Positions 1-5,616 of a stretch of DNA of 6,152 nucleotides are shown here, one piece after another; within the stretch, counting starts at the first letter, position 1, and the number at the start of each line of letters is the position of its first letter. The translations under genes were made by a program, and so were the position numbers. Source of the DNA: Chloroflexota bacterium (GTDB lineage: Bacteria; Chloroflexota; Dormibacteria; Aeolococcales; Aeolococcaceae). The DNA is taken from positions 1 to 6,152 of the forward strand of contig VBHE01000120.1 of the NCBI GenBank assembly GCA_005889515.1. Reading direction: 5' to 3'. Below the pieces are notes generated by a model. The model did no database searches, was not told the DNA's origin, and worked only from the letters and a program-made list of their open reading frames with translations.

Positions 1-176
1 CTGTCATCAACGCGGGCGGCGTGAGCCGCGCCGTCCTCCCGCCGGGGCGGTGGCAGCCACCCGAGGTGCTGCCCCGATCGATCGGTCCCTTCCCGTGCCT
101 GGGATGATATCTCAGCCTGCCGGAAATGGAGCATTCCGTGCACTGGCGGCCATTCGTGCGTTTTGGAGTCTTCGTG
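1..176. other. Unassigned region upstream of the decarboxylase gene
   Basis: No gene can be named here. Several GC-rich inverted repeats are visible: GCGGC-GTGA-GCCGC at 16-29 (a GNRA-type loop if transcribed), CCGCC-GG-GGCGG at 39-50, GGTGGC-A-GCCACC at 49-61, and a 12-bp palindrome CCGATCGATCGG at 74-85. None is followed by a T run on either strand. Plus frame 1 closes at TGA 22-24 and frame 3 at TGA 105-107, so the tail of an upstream gene could lie here, but too little is visible to recognise it. I see no convincing -35/-10 pair for the downstream gene. Confidence 0.4.
165..168 (+). promoter_or_regulatory. Shine-Dalgarno GGAG that sets the decarboxylase start
   Basis: GGAG lies 8 nt before GTG 177 and 5 nt before GTG 174. 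The upstream in-frame ATG at 126 has no usable Shine-Dalgarno sequence, since the only purine run (GGAA) touches the ATG itself. This favours GTG 177, or 174, over ATG 126. Confidence 0.55.
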
Positions 177-1556
177 GTGAGCGACGACCTGAGCGGCTGG
201 TGCGCGCGGGTGATCGCGGCGATGACCGCGTGGCAGGAGGGCTTCGGCCCGGTCCCCGCGCATCCCGCGACCGACCTCGATCCGGCACGGGTCGAGGGCC
301 TGCTCGACGAGCTCACCACCCGGCTGCGCGACAACTACCCGTTCTTCCATCCCCGCTACGCGGGCCAGATGCTGAAGCCGCCCCACCCCGCGGCGATCGC
401 CGCCCACCTCGCCGCGATGCTCGTCAACCCCAACAACCACGCCCTCGACGGCGGCCCGGCGACGGCGGCGATGGAGCGTGAGGCGGTGGCGGTGCTCGCC
501 GCCATGCTCCACCTCCCCGCCGACGGTCTCGGCCACCTCACCAGCAGCGGCACCATCGCCAACCTCGAGGCGCTCTTCGTCGCCCGCGAGCTCCATCCCG
601 GTCGCGGCGTCGCCTGCAGCGCCGACGCCCACTACACCCACGGGCGGATGTGCCACCTGCTCGGCCTCGCGTGCGAGCAGGTGCCCGTCGACGCCGCCGG
701 GCGCATCGACCTCGACGCCCTCGACGCGCTGCTCCGCACCGGGCGCATCGGCACCGTGGTGCTCACCGCGGGCACCACCGGGCTCGGCGCCGTCGATGCC
801 GTCGACGAGGCACTCGCCCTCGCGCGCATCCACGGGGTGCGGGTGCACGTCGACGCCGCTTACGGGGGCTTCTTCGCCATCCTCGCCTGGGCCGGCGATC
901 CGCTCGTCCCGTCCGCACCGCTGCGCGCCGTCGCGGAGTGCGACTCCGTCGTCGTCGACCCCCACAAGCACGGCCTCCAGCCGTACGGCTGCGGCGCGGT
1001 GCTCTTCCGCGACGCGTCGGTGGCGCGCCTCTACGCACACGACTCGCCGTACACGTACTACACGTCCGCGGTGGGACACCTCGGCGAGATCAGCCTCGAG
1101 TGCTCGCGCGCCGGCGCCGCGGCGGCGGCGCTCTGGCTCACCCTGCGCGCCTTCCCGCCGACGCCGGACGGGCTCGGCGCGGTGCTCGCCGCGGGACTCC
1201 GCGCGGCGCGGCGATGGTCGGACCTGCTCGACGGCTCCGAGCTGCTCGCCCCCTGCCACCGGCCGGAGCTCGACATCGTCACCCTCGCGCCGCGCTCGGC
1301 GCACACGCTGAGCGGGCTCGACGCCGCCTGCCAGGCGATGCTCCGGCGCGGGATGACCGAGCCGGACCCGGTCTTCCTCAGCACCCTGCGGATGGACGGC
1401 GCCCGGCTCGTGGGAGCGCTCCCGGGGATCGCCGGCGACGCCCCCTCCGCGCGGGTGCTGCGCAGCGTGCTCATGAAGCCGGCGCACGAGCTCTGGGTGG
1501 AGCGACTCCACGCCCGGGTCGAGGAGCTCGCACTCAGCGTCGCGTCCAGCAGCTGA
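177..1556 (+). CDS. Group II PLP-dependent decarboxylase family protein, substrate unknown
   Basis: The 459-residue product looks like a fold-type I pyridoxal-phosphate enzyme of the group II decarboxylase family (aromatic amino acid, glutamate and aspartate/tyrosine decarboxylases). Visible landmarks, numbered from GTG 177, are the N-terminal substrate-loop region PFFHPRYAGQMLKPPHP (55-71), NNHALDGGPATAAMEREAV (86-104), the phosphate-binding segment TSSGTIANLEAL (122-133), the PLP-stacking His152 in DAHYTH, the pyridine-nitrogen Asp226 in HVDAAYGGFF, and the Schiff-base Lys264 in DPHKHGLQPYGCG. All key cofactor residues are present, so it should be active, probably in the cytosol. The family is known to use many substrates and I cannot choose among them; some relatives are annotated as aminotransferases. 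GTG 177 is chosen over ATG 126 (17 codons longer) because of the GGAG before it and because the extension resembles no family N-terminus. It converges on the greA-lysS-serS operon and is not part of it. Confidence 0.88.
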   Translation: MSDDLSGWCARVIAAMTAWQEGFGPVPAHPATDLDPARVEGLLDELTTRLRDNYPFFHPRYAGQMLKPPHPAAIAAHLAAMLVNPNNHALDGGPATAAMEREAVAVLAAMLHLPADGLGHLTSSGTIANLEALFVARELHPGRGVACSADAHYTHGRMCHLLGLACEQVPVDAAGRIDLDALDALLRTGRIGTVVLTAGTTGLGAVDAVDEALALARIHGVRVHVDAAYGGFFAILAWAGDPLVPSAPLRAVAECDSVVVDPHKHGLQPYGCGAVLFRDASVARLYAHDSPYTYYTSAVGHLGEISLECSRAGAAAAALWLTLRAFPPTPDGLGAVLAAGLRAARRWSDLLDGSELLAPCHRPELDIVTLAPRSAHTLSGLDAACQAMLRRGMTEPDPVFLSTLRMDGARLVGALPGIAGDAPSARVLRSVLMKPAHELWVERLHARVEELALSVASSS

Positions 1557-1571
1557 GCACGGTGCCGGTGC

Positions 1572-1603
1572 GGCGGCGGTCCTCGTGCTGGAGCAACGCC
1601 GCC
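1572..1603. terminator. Possible hairpin terminator between convergent genes
   Basis: GGCGGCG (1572-1578) is complementary to CGCCGCC (1597-1603), and the loop contains a smaller TGCT-GG-AGCA pairing (1586-1595). It lies in the 53-bp gap between two converging stop codons, where a bidirectional terminator is expected. No T run follows on either strand, so an intrinsic terminator is not demonstrated. High-GC genomes often lack the U tract or rely on Rho. Confidence 0.3.
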
Positions 1604-1609
1604 ATGGTC

Positions 1610-2158
1610 TCAGACGGTCCCGCCTCCGAGGTAGGCGGCGAAGCCCGGCCAGCGCTCGACCATCAGCCGCTCGAGCGCCGGGGTGAGCGGCAGGTAGCTC
1701 GCCGAGGCCTCGGCCACGGTGGCGCCGCCGGCGACCAGGAGCCGCGCCTCCGCGGTGACCACACGCCGCCGCAGCCCGGTCATCCGGCCCTCGACCTGCA
1801 GCGGCGTCCCCGTCGGCGCGGGGCCCCGGTAGCGCACCTCGAGCCGGCCGGTGACCACCCACCGGCGGAGCAACATGGTGCTCCGGCCCATGACGTCGTC
1901 GAGCACCGCCGAGACCAGGCCGCCGTGGACGACGCCGGGGAAGCCGGCGTGGACCTCGGGGTCGGGGGTCCACTCGCCGCGGACGCGGTGCGGGGGCAGC
2001 CCGGACACCGGGTCGGGGCCGCCCTCGAGGAGCTCGAGGCGGTACTGGATGTGGAGCCCGACGGGGTTGCGCAACCCGTGGACGAAGTTGCGCTGGAACT
2101 CGCTGCGGTCGTTGAGCCAGGCGTCGTCGAGCCGGACGGGCGGCCGGGCGGCCGTCAT
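1610..2158 (-). CDS. PaaI/THEM4-like hotdog-fold thioesterase
   Basis: The 182-residue product has the hallmarks of a hotdog-fold acyl-CoA thioesterase: GVVHGGLVSAVLDDVMG (75-91), with the HGG turn at 78-80 and a likely catalytic acid at Asp87 or Asp88, followed by the strands RLEVRYRGPAPTGTPL (105-120) and VVTAEARLLVAGG (133-145). The N-terminal part carries NPVGLHIQY (31-39). This matches the 'CxxCG..NPxGL' segment of THEM4/PaaI-like proteins but lacks the Cys residues, reading FVHGLRNPVGL. Family members hydrolyse acyl-CoA thioesters; the substrate here is unknown. The ATG overlaps the serS stop as ATGA, so translation is probably coupled. The nearest purine-rich motif (AGGAG) is about 14 nt upstream, too far for an ideal ribosome site. 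It is the last gene of the operon. Confidence 0.85.
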   Translation of the reverse strand: MTAARPPVRLDDAWLNDRSEFQRNFVHGLRNPVGLHIQYRLELLEGGPDPVSGLPPHRVRGEWTPDPEVHAGFPGVVHGGLVSAVLDDVMGRSTMLLRRWVVTGRLEVRYRGPAPTGTPLQVEGRMTGLRRRVVTAEARLLVAGGATVAEASASYLPLTPALERLMVERWPGFAAYLGGGTV

Positions 2159-3414
2159 CGCGGGCAGAGCCGCTCCTGCCCGTCCATGTACCGGCGGAGC
2201 GCGTCGGGGATCCCCACGGACCCGTCCTCCTGCTGGAAGGTCTCCAGCACCGCGTCGAAGGTGCGGGGCACCGCCAGGGCGCTGCCGTTGAGGGTGTGCA
2301 CGAAGCGTGGCTTGGCCTGCGCCGCGGGCCGGTAGCGGATGTCGGCGCGGCGCGCCTGGAAGTCGGCGAAGACGCTGCAGGAGGAGACCTCGAGCCAGCG
2401 GTCCATCCCCGGGCACCAGGCCTCGAGGTCGTACTTCTTCCACTGGGCGAAGCCCATGTCGCCGGTGCACATCAGCAGCACCCGGTAGTGGATTCCGAGC
2501 CCCTGGAGCACCGCCTCGGCGTCTCCGACCAGCCCCTCGAGCTCGTCGAGCGAGGTCTCGGGGTCGACGAACTTCACCAGCTCCACCTTGTCGAACTGGT
2601 GGAGGCGGACGTAGCCGCGGGTGTCCTTCCCCGCCGCGCCCGCCTCGCGCCGCCAGCACGGGGTGTAGGCGACGTGGCGGATCGGGAGGAGGTCGCCGTC
2701 GAGGATCTCCTCGCGGTAGAGGTTGGTCACCGGGACCTCGGCGGTGGGGATCAGGAACATGTCGCCCTCGGTGTGGAAGGCGTCGTCCTCGAACTTCGGG
2801 AGGTTGCCGGTGCCCACCATCGCCTCGCGGCGCACCAGGTAGGGTGGCGCAATCTCGCTGTATCCGTGCCGGGTTGTGGCCAGATCCAGCATGTACGTGA
2901 CGAGCGCGCGCTGGAGCCGGGCGCCGTCGCCGCGCAGCACCGCGAAGCGCGCGCCGCTGATCTTGGCGGCGCGCTCGAAGTCGAAGATCCCCAGGGCCTC
3001 GCCGAGCTCGTGGTGGGGACGCGGGGTGAAGTCGAACCGGGCGGGCTCGCCCCAGGTGCGCACGGTGACGTTGTCGGCGTCGCTCGTCCCCGCCGGCACG
3101 CTCGGATGCGGCGGGTTGGGCACCACGAGGAGCAGCGCCTGCACCCGGGCCTCGAGCGCACCGACGGACTCCTCCGCCTCCTGGATGCGGCGCTTGAACC
3201 CGGCGAGCCGCTCGCGCTGCTCGTCGGTCGGCTTGCCCCGGATCTCCTTGGTCTCGCGGTTCTGATCGGCGCGCAGCGCCTCCATGTCCGAGCGCAGGGC
3301 GCGGGCCTGCGCGTCGAGCTCGAGGATCTCGTCGACGGGCGCGGGCTCGCCCTTGAGGCGAGCGCCCTCGCGGATGAGCTCGGGCTCGTCGCGGATGCGC
3401 TGGAGGGCGATCAC
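2155..3414 (-). CDS. serS: Seryl-tRNA synthetase
   Basis: This class II aminoacyl-tRNA synthetase attaches serine to tRNA(Ser) (and tRNA(Sec) where present) in the cytosol. The 419 residues match the usual bacterial length. Domain order: an N-terminal tRNA-binding helical arm, roughly 28-98 (RALRSDMEALRADQNRETK and the following helices), then the catalytic core. Motif 1 is around 171-193 (MLDLATTRHGYSEIAPPYLV). TAEVPVTN at 224-231 is the serine-pocket segment. Motif 2 is CWRREAGAAGKDTRGYVRLHQFDKVE (253-278). YDLEAWCPG is at 328-336 and EVSSCSVFADFQARR at 342-356. Motif 3 is NGSALAVPRTFDAVLETFQQEDG (376-398) with Arg385. The start is GTG 3414, preceded by GGAGA at good spacing, and overlaps the lysS stop as GTGA. 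It is the third gene of the greA-lysS-serS-thioesterase operon. Confidence 0.97.
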   Translation of the reverse strand: MIALQRIRDEPELIREGARLKGEPAPVDEILELDAQARALRSDMEALRADQNRETKEIRGKPTDEQRERLAGFKRRIQEAEESVGALEARVQALLLVVPNPPHPSVPAGTSDADNVTVRTWGEPARFDFTPRPHHELGEALGIFDFERAAKISGARFAVLRGDGARLQRALVTYMLDLATTRHGYSEIAPPYLVRREAMVGTGNLPKFEDDAFHTEGDMFLIPTAEVPVTNLYREEILDGDLLPIRHVAYTPCWRREAGAAGKDTRGYVRLHQFDKVELVKFVDPETSLDELEGLVGDAEAVLQGLGIHYRVLLMCTGDMGFAQWKKYDLEAWCPGMDRWLEVSSCSVFADFQARRADIRYRPAAQAKPRFVHTLNGSALAVPRTFDAVLETFQQEDGSVGIPDALRRYMDGQERLCPR

Positions 3415-4973
3415 CTGGTCTCTCCGGTGGCTCCGGTCTGCGGCCGCATCATGGGGAAGAGCAGCACGTCGCGAATGGTGGGGCTGTCGGTGAGGAGCAT
3501 GACGAGCCGGTCGATGCCGACGCCGAGGCCACCCGCGGGTGGCATCCCGGTCTCGATCGCCTCGAGGAAGTCCTCGTCGACGAGCTGGGCGTCGAGGTCG
3601 CCGGCGGCGCGCTTGCGGGCCTGCTCCTCGAAGCGCCTCCGCTGGTCGATGGGGTCGTTCAGCTCGCTGAACGCGTTGGCGAGCTCGCGGCCCACGACGA
3701 TCAGCTCGAAGCGCTCGGTGAAGCGCGGGTCGTCGCTCCGGCGGCGCGCCAGCGGCGAGACCTCGGAGGGGTAGTCGAGGACGAAGGTCGGGTCCCAGAG
3801 CGTCGACTCCACGTGCTGCTCGTAGATCTCGAGGAGCACGCCGCCGGGGCCGGCACCGGGCGGGGGTTCGACGCCGAGCCGGCGGGCCTCATCGAGCATC
3901 GTCCCCGCGTCGAGGGCGGCGACCGGGTCGAAGTCACAGCGTTCGGCGACGAGGTCGACCATTCGTGCGGTGCGGAAGGGCGGGGTGAGGTCGAGCTCGC
4001 GGCCGCCGAAGCGGCGGGCGAGCGGGTTGAGGCAGACCGCGGAGCCGCCCTCCTCGGGCTCGGGCGACGGCCCGGCGGCGTTGGCGGCGTCGACGACGAT
4101 CGCCTCGGTGAGCTCGCGCATCGTCGTGTAGTCGCCGTAGGCCTCGTAGGCCTCGAGCAGGGTGAACTCGGGGTTGTGGCGTGGCGACAGCCCCTCGTTG
4201 CGGAAGACACGCCCGATCTCGTAGACGCGCCGGTAGCCGCCGACGAGGAGGCGCTTGAGGTGGAGCTCGATGGCGATGCGCAGGTAGACGTCGGTGTGGA
4301 GCGCGTTCCAGTGGGTCGAGAACGGCCGCGCGCTGGCGCCGCCCGCGATCGGCTGGAGGATCGGCGTCTCCACCTCGAGGAAGCCGCGGCGGTCGAGGGT
4401 GTCGCGCACCGAGCGCACGATCGCCGACCGGATCGCGAAGTGGCGGCGCTGCTCGACGTGGCTGAGCAGGTCGAGGTAGCGCCGCCGGTAGCGGGTCTCC
4501 TGGTCCTGGAGCCCGTGGAACTTCTCCGGGGGCGGGCGCAGCGCCTTGACGAGGATCACCAGCTCGTCGGCGAGGACGCTCGGCTCGCCGCGGCGGGTGC
4601 GGGTGAGCCGGCCGCGCACCCCGACGATGTCGCCGAGGTCGAGGCGGCGCACCACCTCCCATGCCTCGGGACTGAGCCGGTCGAGCTTGAGCCAGAGCTG
4701 GAGGCGGCGCCCCTCGTCCTCGATGTGGGCGAAGACGACCCCGCCGGAGGGCCGCAGCTGCATGACCCGCCCGGCGACCGCGACCGCGGGCCCCTCACGC
4801 GGCGAGCCGTCCTCGGGGGGAGGGCCGGCCTGCTCCTCGAAGCCCTCGAGCCGGGTCAGCGCGCCGTCGAGCGTGAGGTCGGGGCGGAAGTCGACGCCGT
4901 AACTCGGCACTCCCAGCGCCGCCAGCTCGTCGACCTTGCGGCGCCGCTCCGCGACGAGATCCTGCTCGGGCAG
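3411..4973 (-). CDS. lysS: Lysyl-tRNA synthetase (class II), probable CTG start
   Basis: This enzyme charges tRNA(Lys) with lysine in the cytosol. From CTG 4973 the product has 520 residues, near the usual length of bacterial LysS. Visible parts are an N-terminal helix EQDLVAERRRKVDELAALG (3-21), an OB-fold anticodon-binding domain around 62-146 (VAVAGRVMQLR; LDLGDIVGVRG), the signature KALRPPPEKFHGLQDQE, motif 1 around 192-208 (RRGFLEVETPILQPIAGG), motif 2 FRNEGLSPRHNPEFTLLEAY with Arg258, SEVSPLARR, GRELANAFSELNDP, and motif 3 GLGVGIDRLVMLL with Arg489. The loop after the motif 2 region (about 295-330) seems several residues longer than in E. coli LysS. A GTG at 4910 would give 499 residues but lacks a Shine-Dalgarno sequence and removes the conserved N-terminal helix. 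Upstream, the frame stops at TGA 4982-4980. The stop overlaps the serS start. Confidence 0.96.
   Translation of the reverse strand: MPEQDLVAERRRKVDELAALGVPSYGVDFRPDLTLDGALTRLEGFEEQAGPPPEDGSPREGPAVAVAGRVMQLRPSGGVVFAHIEDEGRRLQLWLKLDRLSPEAWEVVRRLDLGDIVGVRGRLTRTRRGEPSVLADELVILVKALRPPPEKFHGLQDQETRYRRRYLDLLSHVEQRRHFAIRSAIVRSVRDTLDRRGFLEVETPILQPIAGGASARPFSTHWNALHTDVYLRIAIELHLKRLLVGGYRRVYEIGRVFRNEGLSPRHNPEFTLLEAYEAYGDYTTMRELTEAIVVDAANAAGPSPEPEEGGSAVCLNPLARRFGGRELDLTPPFRTARMVDLVAERCDFDPVAALDAGTMLDEARRLGVEPPPGAGPGGVLLEIYEQHVESTLWDPTFVLDYPSEVSPLARRRSDDPRFTERFELIVVGRELANAFSELNDPIDQRRRFEEQARKRAAGDLDAQLVDEDFLEAIETGMPPAGGLGVGIDRLVMLLTDSPTIRDVLLFPMMRPQTGATGETR
3421..3425 (-). promoter_or_regulatory. Shine-Dalgarno for serS inside the end of lysS
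   Basis: On the minus strand GGAGA sits 6 nt before GTG 3414, within the last codons of lysS. It supports the GTG as the serS start and fits re-initiation by ribosomes finishing lysS. Confidence 0.6.
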
Positions 4974-4974
4974 G

Positions 4975-5436
4975 TCAGCTCACCTTGACGATCGTCACCG
5001 GGCGCATCCCCCCGGGGGTCTGCACCTTCACCTCCTCGCCGACCTTGTGGCCGAGGAGCGCCTTGCCCACCGGCGACTCCATGGAGATGCGGCCCTTGGC
5101 GACGTCGACCTCCGCGGGCCCGACGATCGTGTACTCCTCCTCACCGAACTCGTCGCGCACGGTGACCCGCGAGCCCACCTGGACGCGGCCGTCGTGCTGA
5201 TCCTCGATGATCACCGCGTTGCGGATCATCTTCTCGAGGGTCAGGATGCGGCCCTCGAGCATCCCCTGCTCGTTCTTCGCGTCGTCGTACTCCGCGTTCT
5301 CGCTGATGTCGCCGAACTCCTTCGCATACTTGATGCGCTCGGCGATCTCGCTGCGCCGGGTGGTACGCAGCTCCTCGAGCTCCTTCTGAAGCTTCACCAG
5401 GCCCTCCTGGGTGAGGAGGACGGGCTTGTCGAGCAT
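4975..5436 (-). CDS. greA: Transcription elongation factor GreA
   Basis: GreA enters the RNA polymerase secondary channel and stimulates cleavage of backtracked RNA. The product is 153 residues, close to the usual 155-160. The N-terminal coiled coil runs roughly from 8 to 76 (TQEGLVKLQKELEELR onward). Its tip has FGDISENAEY (41-50), whose Asp43 and Glu46 correspond to the catalytic acidic pair D41/E44 of E. coli GreA. The C-terminal FKBP-like domain shows VGSRVTVRD, EYTIVGPAEVD, RISMESPVGKALLGHKVGEEV and TPGGMRPVTIVKV. ATG 5436 gives the family-typical start MLDKPVLLTQEG, with GAGG 11 nt upstream. A GTG at 5481 would add 15 residues with no family resemblance. It is the first gene of a tight operon with lysS starting 1 nt after its stop. 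Confidence 0.97.
   Translation of the reverse strand: MLDKPVLLTQEGLVKLQKELEELRTTRRSEIAERIKYAKEFGDISENAEYDDAKNEQGMLEGRILTLEKMIRNAVIIEDQHDGRVQVGSRVTVRDEFGEEEYTIVGPAEVDVAKGRISMESPVGKALLGHKVGEEVKVQTPGGMRPVTIVKVS
4980..4986 (-). promoter_or_regulatory. Shine-Dalgarno AAGGTGA for lysS inside the end of greA
   Basis: On the minus strand AAGGTGA encodes part of the final Lys-Val-Ser of greA and ends 6 nt before CTG 4973. The spacing is ideal, and no ATG, GTG or TTG exists in the lysS frame between the upstream stop (4982-4980) and GTG 4910. This makes CTG the best start. Confidence 0.6.
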
Positions 5437-5498
5437 GGGGCAGCAGACCTCGGCGGGCGTCGGGGCCCCGCCGGTGCGCACGGGCGGGATGGCCGGCG

Positions 5499-5504
5499 AG
5501 TATA
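5499..5504 (-). promoter_or_regulatory. Possible secondary -10 (TATACT) upstream of greA
   Basis: The minus strand reads TATACT, a 5/6 match to the sigma-70 -10 consensus. No -35-like hexamer lies 16-18 bp upstream; that region is occupied by the inverted repeat at 5520-5550. It would only make sense as an activator-dependent promoter, so it is weaker than the pair at 5588-5616. Confidence 0.25.
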
Positions 5505-5519
5505 GGCGAGCGTTGACAG

Positions 5520-5550
5520 TTCATGCCCCACCTTGTGGGGAGGGCATGAA
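5520..5550. repeat. Long inverted repeat in the greA leader
   Basis: Perfect 9-bp arms TTCATGCCC (5520-5528) and GGGCATGAA (5542-5550) flank a 13-bp centre. The arm centres are 22 bp apart, about two helical turns, which would suit a dimeric DNA-binding protein. An inner complementarity, CCCCAC (5526-5531) with GTGGGG (5535-5540), also allows a compact RNA hairpin with an asymmetric bulge. If the minus-strand promoter at 5588-5616 is used, the repeat lies in the transcribed greA leader. It has no U tract. Confidence 0.7.
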
Positions 5551-5563
5551 GGACCATCGTCGC

Positions 5564-5592
5564 TTGCGCACAATCGACAGGCGCGATATCAT
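5564..5592 (+). promoter_or_regulatory. Sigma-70-type promoter for dus and its leader
   Basis: TTGCGC (5564-5569) as -35 (3/6, with the important TTG) and TATCAT (5587-5592) as -10 (5/6) are 17 bp apart. The start would be near 5599, leaving about 79 nt of leader before the dus ATG. Its -10 overlaps the minus-strand -10 of the greA operon, and the two predicted starts are about 18 bp apart. Confidence 0.5.
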
Positions 5593-5616
5593 AAAGTTCT
5601 GCCATCTCGATGGCAA
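5588..5616 (-). promoter_or_regulatory. Sigma-70-type promoter for the greA-lysS-serS operon
   Basis: The minus strand has TTGCCA (5616-5611) as -35 and TATGAT (5593-5588) as -10, each a 5/6 match, separated by exactly 17 bp. The start point would be near 5581, giving a greA leader of about 145 nt that contains the inverted repeat at 5520-5550. It is the best promoter match I found upstream of greA. Its -10 overlaps the plus-strand -10 of dus. Confidence 0.6.
5600..5615 (+). promoter_or_regulatory. Leader hairpin 1, enclosing the leader-ORF start codon
   Basis: A perfect inverted repeat TGCCAT-CTCG-ATGGCA forms a 6-bp stem with a 4-nt loop at the predicted 5' end of the dus transcript. Its right arm contains the ATG (5610-5612) of the leader ORF. 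It could stabilise the 5' end, hide the start codon, or be a DNA operator at the transcription start. It also overlaps the minus-strand -35. Confidence 0.5.

Noticed and set aside
74..85. 12-bp palindrome CCGATCGATCGG upstream of the decarboxylase
   Set aside because: GATC-containing palindromes of this size are common in high-GC DNA, and nothing nearby ties it to a promoter or known operator.
478..2335. Plus-strand frames 478-1311 and 650-2335 overlapping the decarboxylase
   Set aside because: They are Arg/Pro/Ser/Ala-rich low-complexity shadows in other frames of the decarboxylase gene, and the second also runs across the antisense of the thioesterase.
2344..2404. SerRS deviations: Val348 in EVSSCSVF where many have Asn, and NGSALAVPRT in motif 3
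   Set aside because: As I recall, the Thermus enzyme also lacks the Asn (SCSALLDWQARR) and has an ALATPR-type motif 3, so these look like tolerated variation, not loss of function.
2296..4988. Long plus-strand open frames opposite serS and lysS (2296-3774 and 3813-4988)
   Set aside because: They are antisense to well-supported synthetase genes. They are rich in Val, Glu, Leu, Ala and Asp repeats typical of reverse-complement high-GC coding sequence, and show no recognisable domain.
5513..5518. Perfect TTGACA -35 on the plus strand
   Set aside because: No -10-like hexamer lies 15-19 bp downstream; the position at 17 bp reads TGGGGA. It is probably a chance match.
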